From positions 1 through 64,000 of the forward strand of contig JAGGHK010000002.1 of the NCBI GenBank assembly GCA_024104275.1: DNA of 64,000 bases. The letters are read 5' to 3'. The notes beneath the pieces are model-generated. The model had not been told where the DNA came from. It saw only the letters and a list, made by a program, of their open reading frames with translations, and did no database searches. Numbering within the stretch: position 1 is the stretch's first letter; the number at the start of each line of letters is the position of its first letter. A program made the translations under genes and the position numbers. This DNA is from Bifidobacterium sp. (GTDB lineage: Bacteria; Actinomycetota; Actinomycetes; Actinomycetales; Bifidobacteriaceae). Of this stretch, positions 44,585 to 52,613 are shown one piece after another.

Positions 44585-47320
44585 TCAGTCATCGAAGGGA
44601 TCGAAGTCACGGCGAACACGGCGACGCGGGCGCTCGCTGCGCTCTTCGCGGTCCTCGCGATATTCGTCATAGTGATCGTCGGTCGCATAGCGCGGGTTGC
44701 GGTCGTTGCGACGGCCACCACGATAGCCGCCACCACGACGGTCATCGCGGCGGTCGGAACGGCGGTAATCGTCACGCTCGGAACGACGGCGACGCGGACG
44801 ATCCTCGAAATCATCGCTATCGTCACGATCAGCGCGATCAGCGCGATCCTCGCGGTCATGGCCACGACGGTCATCGCGGTCCTCACGCTCGGAACGACGG
44901 CGACGCGGACGATCCTCGAAGTCGTTGTCTTCGCGATCCTCATGGTCTTCACGTCCACGGCCGGAACGACGGTCGTCACGATCGTCACGATCGGAACGGC
45001 GACGACGGTCATCGCGGTCCTCACGGTCGCGTCCGTGGCCACGATAGCCGCGCCCACCGCGATCGTCATGATCGCGATGTCCACCACGGCCACCGCCGCG
45101 CGGGCCGGATTCCTGATCTTCGAAACCGGGGATGGCCAGCGAAATCTTGCCGCGGTCGTCGACGCTCTGGACGGTCACCTCGACGGTGTCGCCTTCCTTC
45201 AGCACGTCTTCGACGGCGTCGATGCGCTCGCCGTTGGTGAGGTTGCGGATCTGCGAAATGTGCAGCAAGCCGTCAGTGCCAGGGGTGAGGTTGACGAACG
45301 CGCCGAAGCTCGTGGTCTTGACGACTTTGCCGTTGAAGTTCTCGCCGACGGCGGGAACGTGCGGGTGCGCGATGGCGTCGATGGTGGCCTTGGCCTTCTC
45401 AGCGCCGTCGCCGCCTTCGGAAGCGATGTAGATGGTGCCGTCGTCCTCAACGCTGACGTCGGCGCCGGTCTCCTCCTGGATCTGGTTGATCATCTTGCCC
45501 TTGGGCCCGATGACCTCGCCGATCTTATCGACGGGAACGGTGGTGGTGATGATGCGCGGGGCATACGGGCTCATCTCGGCCGGGGCGTCGATGCACTCGT
45601 TGATGACCTCGAGGATGGTGGTGCGGGCTTCCTTCGCCTGCTGCAAAGCCGCGGCCAAGACGTCGGCGGGGATGCCGTCGAGCTTGGTGTCGAGCTGGAG
45701 CGCGGTGATGAATTCGGAAGTGCCGGCGACCTTGAAGTCCATGTCGCCGAACGCGTCTTCGGCACCGAGGATGTCGGTCAGGGTCTTGTAGATGTGCTTG
45801 CCGTCGACGTCACCGGAAATGAGGCCCATCGCGATGCCCGCGACCGGAGCCTTAAGAGGCACGCCCGCGTCGAGCAGTGAAAGCGTGGAGGCGCAGACGG
45901 AGCCCATGGAAGTGGAACCGTTGGAACCGATGGCCTCAGAGACCTGACGGATGGCGTACGGGAAGTCTTCCTTGCTGGGAAGCACCGGCACGAGCGCCTT
46001 TTCGGCGAGCGCACCGTGGCCGACCTCGCGGCGCTTCGGAGATCCCACGCGGCCGGTCTCACCGGTGGAATACGGCGGCATCTCGTAATTGTGCATGTAG
46101 CGCTTGGTTTGCGGCCCGGAGATGGAATCGAGCGTCTGCTCCATCTTCAACATGTTGAGCGTGGTGACGCCCAGAATCTGGGTCTCGCCACGCTGGAAGA
46201 GTGCGGAACCGTGGACGCGCGGCACAATGCCGACCTCGGCGGAAAGCGTGCGGATATCGCGCAGGCCACGGCCGTCGATACGGAAGTCTTCGGTCAAAAC
46301 GCGGCGGCGCACGATTTGACGCTGCAGTTCCTTGAAGGCGTTGCCGAGTTCCTTTTCCTTCTCGGCGTCATCCATGTCGGTGAATTCGTCGGCGAGCTTG
46401 GCGCGGACGTCTTCCTTGATCTCGTGGATGCGCTCCTGGCGCGGCAGCTTGGCGGCGATGGACAGGGCGTCGTTGAGGTCGTTGTGGGCGATCTCGTCGA
46501 TGCGCTTGTACAGCTCGTCCGTATACTCCGGGAAGAGCTGGAATTCCTTGTCGTTGGCCTTGCCGGCCTTCTCCTTGAGCTCGTTCTGAGCCTCGCAGAT
46601 GACCTTGATGAACGGCTTGGCGGCCTCAAGGCCACCGGCGACGACTTCCTCGTCCGGCTTCTGCTGACCCTCGTCGTAGATGAGGTTCCAGGCGTTCTTG
46701 CCGGCGCCGGCCTCGATCATGGCGATGGCGACGTCACCGTTTTCGATGACGCGGCCGGCCACGACGATCTCGAAGACCGCGCGGTCGCGCTCGCTCCAAC
46801 GCGGGAAGGCGACCCACTGGCCGTCGACCAGCGCCAGACGCACACCGGAGACCGGGCCTTCGAAAGGCAGGCCGGAGATCATGGTGGAGGCGGATGCGGC
46901 GTTCAAAGCGATCATGTCGTAGGCGTCGTCCGGGTTGCAGGCCAACACGGTCTCGACGACCTGGACCTCGTTGCGCAGCGTGTGCGGGAAGAGCGGACGC
47001 AGCGGGCGGTCGATGATGCGGCAGGCCAGGATGGCGTCGTTCGAGGGACGGCCTTCACGACGGAAGAACGAGCCCGGGATCTTGCCCGCGGCGTACATCT
47101 TCTCTTCCACGTCGACGGTGAGCGGGAAGAAATCGTAGTTTTCCTTCGGGCTGCTGCCGGCGGTGGTGGTCGAAAGGACCATCGAATCGTCATCGAGGTA
47201 GGCGGCTACAGCGCCGTCGGCCTGCTGCGCGAGACGACCCGTCTCGAATCGCAACGTACGTTTTCCAAATGAACCATTGTCAATAACGGCCTCTACGGCC
47301 TTGATTTCGGGACCCTCCAA
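44585..47320 (-). CDS. pnp: Polynucleotide phosphorylase with long RD-repeat tail
   Basis: This 911-residue phosphorolytic 3'-5' exoribonuclease has two RNase PH domains, a KH domain ([20 protein letters not shown], from about residue 596) and an S1 domain ([20 protein letters not shown], about 655-728). The last roughly 175 residues are made almost wholly of Arg, Asp, Glu and Gly, with [12 protein letters not shown] repeated twice and RGG-like boxes, an RNA- or protein-binding tail absent from E. coli PNPase. The start is TTG at 47320 with a strong AAAGGAGG five bases upstream. rpsO lies upstream on the same strand. Confidence 0.95.
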   Translation of the reverse strand: MEGPEIKAVEAVIDNGSFGKRTLRFETGRLAQQADGAVAAYLDDDSMVLSTTTAGSSPKENYDFFPLTVDVEEKMYAAGKIPGSFFRREGRPSNDAILACRIIDRPLRPLFPHTLRNEVQVVETVLACNPDDAYDMIALNAASASTMISGLPFEGPVSGVRLALVDGQWVAFPRWSERDRAVFEIVVAGRVIENGDVAIAMIEAGAGKNAWNLIYDEGQQKPDEEVVAGGLEAAKPFIKVICEAQNELKEKAGKANDKEFQLFPEYTDELYKRIDEIAHNDLNDALSIAAKLPRQERIHEIKEDVRAKLADEFTDMDDAEKEKELGNAFKELQRQIVRRRVLTEDFRIDGRGLRDIRTLSAEVGIVPRVHGSALFQRGETQILGVTTLNMLKMEQTLDSISGPQTKRYMHNYEMPPYSTGETGRVGSPKRREVGHGALAEKALVPVLPSKEDFPYAIRQVSEAIGSNGSTSMGSVCASTLSLLDAGVPLKAPVAGIAMGLISGDVDGKHIYKTLTDILGAEDAFGDMDFKVAGTSEFITALQLDTKLDGIPADVLAAALQQAKEARTTILEVINECIDAPAEMSPYAPRIITTTVPVDKIGEVIGPKGKMINQIQEETGADVSVEDDGTIYIASEGGDGAEKAKATIDAIAHPHVPAVGENFNGKVVKTTSFGAFVNLTPGTDGLLHISQIRNLTNGERIDAVEDVLKEGDTVEVTVQSVDDRGKISLAIPGFEDQESGPRGGGRGGHRDHDDRGGRGYRGHGRDREDRDDRRRRSDRDDRDDRRSGRGREDHEDREDNDFEDRPRRRRSEREDRDDRRGHDREDRADRADRDDSDDFEDRPRRRRSERDDYRRSDRRDDRRGGGYRGGRRNDRNPRYATDDHYDEYREDREERSERPRRRVRRDFDPFDD

Positions 47321-47634
47321 GGGTTCCTCCTTTGTTTAATTTCCTATTTCCAACATACTGCAAAATGCTTTGTCAACGTCCGACCTTTGTTATTTCGTAA
47401 GGCTTACCTGGCCTCACCAACGTTGGTGGACGGCACGTTGACTTTCACTTCTCAGTCTGAAGCAGCATTGGCGGCGAACTCGCCGGAACACATATCCAGA
47501 TACTTCAATTATCGACCCTCACCTTAGGGCCGTCGGTTTTTCTTCACTCGCGAACATTTACAGACGGATTTACCGTCTATGTCCAATCTTTGACCTCTGA
47601 AAAAGCCCGAGCACGAAGCCCGGGCATAAAAATG
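47321..47634. other. 314-bp region between rpsO and pnp
   Basis: There is no gene. It contains the rpsO terminator, a small hairpin AGACGG/CCGTCT (47562-47578) and a perfect 14-bp palindrome CACCAACGTTGGTG (47415-47428), both in what would be the pnp leader. E. coli pnp is autoregulated through a leader hairpin; similar control here is only a guess. Confidence 0.5.
47601..47627 (-). terminator. Terminator after rpsO
   Basis: On the minus strand GCCCGGGCTTCGTGCTCGGG folds into a GC-rich stem, closed by a final C and followed by TTTTT. It starts eight bases after the rpsO stop codon. Confidence 0.88.
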
Positions 47635-47904
47635 CTATCGACGAAGACCGAGACGCTCGACCAAGGAGCGGTAACGGTTGATGTCGACCTTCTTCAGATA
47701 GTTGAGAAGACGGCGACGATCGCCGACCATCAGCAGCAGGCCACGACGAGAGTGGTTGTCGTGCTGGTGGGTCTTCAGGTGCTCTGTCAGATCGGAGATA
47801 CGCTTGCTCAGCAGCGCAACCTGAACCTCGGGGGAACCCGTGTCGCCTTCGTGCGTCGCATACTTGGTTACGATCTCGTGCTTTTCTTCAGCCGTAAGTG
47901 CCAC
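47635..47904 (-). CDS. rpsO: 30S ribosomal protein S15
   Basis: The 89-residue protein matches S15 throughout: [33 protein letters not shown] and a basic C-terminus ending LGLRR. The start is GTG at 47904 ([12 protein letters not shown]), with AAGGAGG seven bases upstream; the open frame continues upstream but without family similarity. S15 binds 16S rRNA and is placed before pnp as in many bacteria. Confidence 0.97.
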   Translation of the reverse strand: MALTAEEKHEIVTKYATHEGDTGSPEVQVALLSKRISDLTEHLKTHQHDNHSRRGLLLMVGDRRRLLNYLKKVDINRYRSLVERLGLRR

Positions 47905-48045
47905 GGCATCCTCCTTATAGTTGCTGCGCGGTGCCGCCGGCATTATGCCGAAGCGCTCTCTATCCGCGGGCGAATACACGCCAAGTTTCAAGTATAGGAA
48001 TAGGTACGGATGAATCAAGCCCCATCCGTCGCGATATCCAACTTT

Positions 48046-48155
48046 CAGTGCGAAAAGCACCAAAATACGCCCAAAAAGGTGCTTTTCGCATCAGTAAGCG
48101 GCATCTTCAGTGGGAAAAGCACCATTTTGGGGCGTTTTTGGTGCTTTTCGCACTG
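48046..48155. repeat. Double inverted-repeat element upstream of rpsO
   Basis: Four related arms alternate: CAGTGCGAAAAGCACC at 48046-48061, GGTGCTTTTCGCA at 48078-48090, CAGTGGGAAAAGCACC at 48108-48123 and GGTGCTTTTCGCACTG at 48140-48155. The two halves (48046-48094 and 48108-48155) are also nearly inverted copies of each other, so one long hairpin or two short ones can form. It lies between the membrane protein gene and rpsO. Confidence 0.75.
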
Positions 48156-48185
48156 GAATACGTCACATGCACTGAGATAGCAACG

Positions 48186-48953
48186 TCACACGGCGGCGAG
48201 GATGCCGCTGAAGAGGACGACGAGCAACGCGATGCCCTCGATGACGAAGTACATGAGAAACGAGGCCCAGCTACGGGTCAGAACGTTCAGCGGGGAGTCC
48301 TTCTTGATGCCGATCAGGAGGCCGACGAAGAGAATCGCATAGATGCCCGCCGCAAGCAGCGCCGCAATGATGCCGAGGTTCGCCGCATCCGGCAGCGCCG
48401 AAGACGAGCCATACATGACGTAGGTGGAAAACCAGAACTTGAATTTCAGCAGCGAAACACCCGCGATTAGCTGCTCGAAAGCCAGCAAGAGCAGGAAAAG
48501 GTCGCGCCACAGCCAGGCATGCTCCTCCACGAACGAAAGCGCGAACGCGGCCAGCACGAACACGGTGACCGCCCAAGAAACCAGCGCCACACCTTGCGGA
48601 GCAAACGGGCTCAGCAGCTTGATGATCTGCTTGGTGTGCTGCACTGCCAGAACACGTCCGAGCCAATACGGCACGATGATGGCGGCCAGCAGGATGACTA
48701 CATACACCACCCAGCGCATCGGCCTGAATTGTCTGCGTTTGATATCGGCCAGCGAGAGGTCGGTCTGCGGGATGGAAGCTTCGGGATGCTTGGAAACGCT
48801 GACCTTTTCGACTTTGCCCTCGACGATTTCGACGGCCTCGTTGCGCTTTTCGGATTTCTCGAGCTTTTCCGCCTCTTGTGCGACCCCGCTTTTCTGCGAG
48901 GATTTTTTTGAGGACTCGTGGTCTGTATCTGTGGAATCATCCGTCATGGCCAT
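48186..48953 (-). CDS. Membrane protein of unknown function
   Basis: The 255-residue protein has a charged, Lys/Glu/Ser-rich cytoplasmic N-terminus (about 1-78) and then about six hydrophobic segments, from WVVYVVILLAAIIVPYWLG (about 81-99) to FVIEGIALLVVLFSGIL near the C-terminus. I do not recognise a family or any catalytic motif. It lies upstream of rpsO on the same strand, separated by an inverted-repeat element. The codon use resembles that of its neighbours, so it is probably a real resident gene. Confidence 0.7.
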   Translation of the reverse strand: MAMTDDSTDTDHESSKKSSQKSGVAQEAEKLEKSEKRNEAVEIVEGKVEKVSVSKHPEASIPQTDLSLADIKRRQFRPMRWVVYVVILLAAIIVPYWLGRVLAVQHTKQIIKLLSPFAPQGVALVSWAVTVFVLAAFALSFVEEHAWLWRDLFLLLLAFEQLIAGVSLLKFKFWFSTYVMYGSSSALPDAANLGIIAALLAAGIYAILFVGLLIGIKKDSPLNVLTRSWASFLMYFVIEGIALLVVLFSGILAAV

Positions 48954-49003
48954 GCCTCATTGATCTCACGAACTTTTTCGCACTGCCCCATCAAGGCTTT
49001 CCA

Positions 49004-49039
49004 GTGTCGCGAAACATCTATCACGCCTTTTCGCGACAC
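49004..49039. repeat. Inverted repeat GTGTCGCGAAA / TTTCGCGACAC
   Basis: Two perfect 11-bp arms (49004-49014 and 49029-49039) enclose 14 bp. The element lies between tRNA-Gly and the membrane protein gene, about 60 bp upstream of the latter's start codon. Confidence 0.65.
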
Positions 49040-49101
49040 CAAAATCGGGAGTAAAGCGACAGCTTATATATGGTAAGTTCGAACACCCACCCCGCAATGG
49101 G

Positions 49102-49172
49102 AGCGGATGACGGGAATCGAACCCGCGTAATCAGTTTGGAAGACTGAGGCTCTACCATTGAGCTACATCCGC
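49102..49172 (-). tRNA. tRNA-Gly (anticodon UCC)
   Basis: The minus strand folds into a cloverleaf: acceptor GCGGATG/CATCCGC, D-arm GCTC AATGGTA GAGC, anticodon stem TCAGT/ACTGA with loop CTTCCAA (anticodon TCC), T-arm CGGGTTCGATTCCCG. The discriminator is U and the CCA end is not encoded. It reads GGA and probably GGG glycine codons. Confidence 0.95.
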
Positions 49173-49340
49173 GTGCCGTTTTTCGGGAGCTCTGGGAACC
49201 CCGTAAAACAACGATTTTCAGTATACACGAGGGGCGGAATTGGCGACACGTTCCTTCATATTTCGCATTAGGGTAGCCTAAGTGCAGCCTAACCACTTTC
49301 ACAGCACGACACCGCTACACGCTAATTCCTTATCGATAAC

Positions 49341-49383
49341 AAAATCGGGCATGGAACATTCCCCAACATTCCACGCCCGATTT
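49341..49383 (-). terminator. Terminator after the GH3 gene
   Basis: ATCGGGC and GCCCGAT, continued by TGGAA/TTCCA across one mismatch, form a stem; on the minus strand TTTGTT follows. It lies about 50 bp past the glycosidase stop codon. Confidence 0.75.
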
Positions 49384-49431
49384 GCGTCAAGCAATCTTCA
49401 AATTTTCAACAATACTGAAGATTATCGAAAA

Positions 49432-51687
49432 CTACTTGGAGACCTTGGCGTATTGCGTCAGAAGCTCGTTGGAGAGTGTCTCAGCCTCATCCGCTCCAAG
49501 CATCATTGCCATGCCGCCGACGGTGCAGCTGTTGAGGAACATCACGCTCAATTCGCTGTCGGGGATGATGTTATGGCCGAACTGCTTGTTGAGCTTGTCA
49601 ACGGCAGCCTTGACAATCGGTCCGCCGACCGGGTCATCCTGCCATTCCTTGAAGGTGGACCACTTGGTGAGCTTGGCGACCTTGCCGTCGTCGTCGAGAT
49701 CGACGGAAACGGTGTCGGCGATGTCGCGGGACGAAGTGCCGACCTCGATGCCGTAGGTGCCTTCCTCTACCTTCCAGTCGGCGAAGCGCTCGGACCAGTA
49801 CGCGAATGCACGCGAATCCAGGTCGATGGAGACCTCGGCGGACTCGCCGGGCTCAAGATAGACCTTCTTGAAGCCCTTGAGCTCGTGGACAGGACGCGCG
49901 ACGGCTTCCTTGGGCGGTGCGACGTAGAACTGCACGACCTCGGCCCCGGCAACGTTTCCGGTGTTCTTCACGGTCGCGGTGACGCGAGCGGACTGCGGGC
50001 CGGTCTTCTCGGCCTTGGCGTCGGAAATTCCGAAGGTGGTGTACGACAGGCCATAGCCGAAGGGATACACGACCGGCTTGTGGAAGGTGTCGTAGTAGCG
50101 ATAGCCGACGAAGACGCCCTCGCCGTAATCGACGTGGCCCTCCTCGCCCGGCCAGTTCATCATGGTCGGATCGTCGTCCAGATCGTTGATGATGGTCTGC
50201 GCGAGTTTGCCGGACGGGCTCACATCGCCGAAGACGACATCGGCGGTTGCAGCACCGCCGGCCTGACCCAAGAGCCAGGCTTCAAGGATGGACTTGGCAT
50301 TACCGGCCCACGGCATGGAGACCGAGGAGCCGTTGGAAAGGATGACCACGACGTTCTTGTTGGCGGCGGCGACGGCCTTCAGCAGCTCGACCTGCTTGGT
50401 GGGAATATCGAGTGAGGTGCGGTCGAAACCTTCGGATTCGTAGGAGGCGGGCAGGCCGAGGAAGAGCAGCACGGTGTCGGCACCCTTGGCGGCGGCCACA
50501 GCCTGCGAAGTCAGAGCCGGATCCTGAGCGTCGTCGTCCAGCGTGAAGCCGGGAGCGAAGTCCGCGTCGACGCCGCGATCCTTCAACGCGTCGAGGAAGC
50601 TGGTGAGCTTGTTCGGGTTGATCAGCGACGAGCCTGCACCCTGATAGCGCGGGGTGCGAGCGAATTCGCCGATGACGGCCAGCTTGGTGCCGGGCTTGAC
50701 AGGCAGCAGGCTGTCCTCGTTCTTCAAGAGGACCATGGCCTCGCGAGCGGCGCGGCGAGCGACGTCATCATGCGCGTCAACATCGTAACGATAGCCGGCC
50801 TTGCCCTTCTCCATCGCCGGACGGGTCTTGTTGACGAGGTCGACCATGCCCTGGGCCATCTTCTCGAGCTGCTCGGGCTTGAGTTCGCCATCCCGGACCG
50901 CATAGACAACCTTGTTGTCGGTATTGGTCGGCGGCATCTCAAGGTTCAGGCCGGCGTTCAAAGCGGCGGCACGATCGTGCACGGCGCCCCAGTCGGACAT
51001 GACGATGCCCTTGAAGCCCCACTCGCCACGCAGCACATCGGTCAGCAGCCACTTGTTCTGTGAGGAATAAACATCGTTGATCTTGTTGTAGGAGCACATG
51101 ATCGTCCAAGGCTGGGCGGTCTTGACGATGTGTTCGAAACCAGGCAGATAAATCTCACGAAGCGCACGCTGCGAAACATTGGCGCTGACACGCATGCGGT
51201 CGGTCTCCTGGTTGTTGGCAGCGAAGTGCTTGAGCGAGGTGCCAATGCCCTTGGACTGGATGCCTTCGACCTCACCGACGGCCTCGTGGCCGGCCAGATA
51301 CGGGTCCTCGCTCCAGAACTCGAAGCAACGGCCGCCCAGAGGGTTGCGCTTGATGTTGATGCCGGGGCCCAGAATGACGGCGACCTGCTCCTGGATGCAC
51401 TCCTCACCCATGGCCTCGCCGGTTTCCTTCACCAGTTCCGGGTTCCAGCTTGACGACATGCCTGCGGCCGGAGGGAAGCAGGTGGCGGGAACGGCCTTCT
51501 CGACGTCCATGCCTTCGAGGTTCTGAGCCTTGCGCAGTCCGTGAGGACCGTCGGTAATCGTGTAGTTCGGCAGTCCCTTTTCCTCGACCTTGCCGATGCT
51601 CCACGGGTTGGTGCCGCTGGTCAGCGCCGCCTGTTCTTCTACGCTGAGATCTTTGGCGCTGGTTACTGGTGTTGTCTGATTGGTCAT
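49432..51687 (-). CDS. Glycoside hydrolase family 3 beta-glucosidase
   Basis: The 751-residue cytosolic enzyme has the GH3 N-terminal barrel with the nucleophile aspartate in GIVMSDWGAVHD (about 226-235), the substrate-binding KHFAANNQETDR, the GH3 C-terminal domain (TVLLFLGLPASYESEGFDR) and a fibronectin III-like domain near the end (AGAEVVQFYVAPP, about 580). It should remove terminal beta-glucosyl or related residues from imported oligosaccharides. AGAAAGG precedes the ATG. There is no transporter or sugar regulator beside it; a dyad upstream may be an operator. Confidence 0.93.
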   Translation of the reverse strand: MTNQTTPVTSAKDLSVEEQAALTSGTNPWSIGKVEEKGLPNYTITDGPHGLRKAQNLEGMDVEKAVPATCFPPAAGMSSSWNPELVKETGEAMGEECIQEQVAVILGPGINIKRNPLGGRCFEFWSEDPYLAGHEAVGEVEGIQSKGIGTSLKHFAANNQETDRMRVSANVSQRALREIYLPGFEHIVKTAQPWTIMCSYNKINDVYSSQNKWLLTDVLRGEWGFKGIVMSDWGAVHDRAAALNAGLNLEMPPTNTDNKVVYAVRDGELKPEQLEKMAQGMVDLVNKTRPAMEKGKAGYRYDVDAHDDVARRAAREAMVLLKNEDSLLPVKPGTKLAVIGEFARTPRYQGAGSSLINPNKLTSFLDALKDRGVDADFAPGFTLDDDAQDPALTSQAVAAAKGADTVLLFLGLPASYESEGFDRTSLDIPTKQVELLKAVAAANKNVVVILSNGSSVSMPWAGNAKSILEAWLLGQAGGAATADVVFGDVSPSGKLAQTIINDLDDDPTMMNWPGEEGHVDYGEGVFVGYRYYDTFHKPVVYPFGYGLSYTTFGISDAKAEKTGPQSARVTATVKNTGNVAGAEVVQFYVAPPKEAVARPVHELKGFKKVYLEPGESAEVSIDLDSRAFAYWSERFADWKVEEGTYGIEVGTSSRDIADTVSVDLDDDGKVAKLTKWSTFKEWQDDPVGGPIVKAAVDKLNKQFGHNIIPDSELSVMFLNSCTVGGMAMMLGADEAETLSNELLTQYAKVSK

Positions 51688-51802
51688 TGTGCAACCTTTC
51701 TGTATTTCCCGCAGGTCTCATCCCTGAGCCTTGCGCTACACCTATATCCCGTTCAGTTATTGCCGATCCGGCCATCCTTGGACTCCAGAATAACCGCTTA
51801 GT

Positions 51803-51814
51803 TACCGACCGGTA
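51803..51814 (-). promoter_or_regulatory. Candidate operator upstream of the GH3 gene
   Basis: TACCG-AC-CGGTA forms a dyad 116-127 bp before the glycosidase start, and GATAG/CTATC (51826-51841) forms another next to it. Sugar-responsive repressors bind such dyads in bifidobacteria, but no regulator gene is nearby, so this is weak evidence. Confidence 0.35.
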
Positions 51815-51899
51815 GGTAGCTATATGATAGCATAAACTATCGTCGTTGATAACATACAAAACGCAGAAAGATGAACAACAAAACGATGCCGGACCGGCA

Positions 51900-52367
51900 T
51901 CATTCAATCAGCAGCACCACCGCAGAGGCGATAGGCCCGTCATGACTCAAGGAAACATGCCAACGCAATGACGCAGAACCCATCGATGCACGCAATTTCG
52001 CATCACACGCCTCAGCCAACACCACACGAGGCCGCGAGCGCGAATCATCGACAATCTCGACCTGAACCCACGGGAAATCGTCAAGCGTATACGGATTCTG
52101 GCGCTCCCCGAGCGCCTCGCACCAAGCCTTGAGCACGGCCTCCTTGCCGGCCCAGCGAACCGCCAAATGCGCCGCCTCATCATCGTGCTTGACCTTGGCA
52201 CGGGCCGCGGCCTGACGCTGTTCCCGTACGGAAAAGAGCAGTCTGCCCCGTGAACCGGGTTCATCCAGCTGTTCGGCGAACGCGGCAACGTCCACCACAT
52301 CATGTCCCAGTCCAAGCACCAGCGAACCGCGCGGCTCCGTTTCGCCGCCAACTTTGACGTCAATCAC
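51900..52367 (-). CDS. acpS: Holo-[acyl-carrier-protein] synthase
   Basis: The 155-residue enzyme transfers phosphopantetheine from CoA to carrier protein. The metal-binding aspartate is in LGHDVVDV (about 19-26), and the second motif is WAGKEAVLKAW (about 72-82); the C-terminal WHVSLSHDGPIA completes the family pattern. It starts with GTG at 52367. Its natural partner here is the ACP domain of the type I fatty acid synthase encoded about 4.4 kb upstream on the same strand, with a surface-protein gene and a transposon-like remnant between them. Confidence 0.93.
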   Translation of the reverse strand: MIDVKVGGETEPRGSLVLGLGHDVVDVAAFAEQLDEPGSRGRLLFSVREQRQAAARAKVKHDDEAAHLAVRWAGKEAVLKAWCEALGERQNPYTLDDFPWVQVEIVDDSRSRPRVVLAEACDAKLRASMGSASLRWHVSLSHDGPIASAVVLLIE

Positions 52368-52497
52368 GGTTTCATGCTACCTGCCAGACATGAATTCGAA
52401 AGTACCGCGGTCAATCATCACCGATAATCGCGTAAATCCGACAACGACAAGCTGGCGTCGGGCTACACCACCGAAAGCAGCGCCAAACCGGCAGCAA

Positions 52498-52549
52498 CAA
52501 AAAATGAAGAAGCCCCCGCTGGATGTTTCCAGCAAAGGACCTCTTCATA
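52498..52549 (-). terminator. Terminator after the surface-protein gene
   Basis: On the minus strand ATGAAG pairs with the complementary CTTCAT at the far end, GCTGG/CCAGC forms an inner stem, and TTTTTTG follows. It lies about 65 bp past the stop codon of the leucine-rich-repeat gene. Confidence 0.75.
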
Positions 52550-52613
52550 GCTCAGATGAACCCGACACCGTCATGCGATCAATCGGAATCGCAAGGCGAA
52601 ATCGAACCACAAC

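Noticed and set aside
46016-47272. Long plus-strand open frame opposite pnp
   Set aside because: It mirrors the conserved PNPase frame; high GC makes long antisense frames common here.
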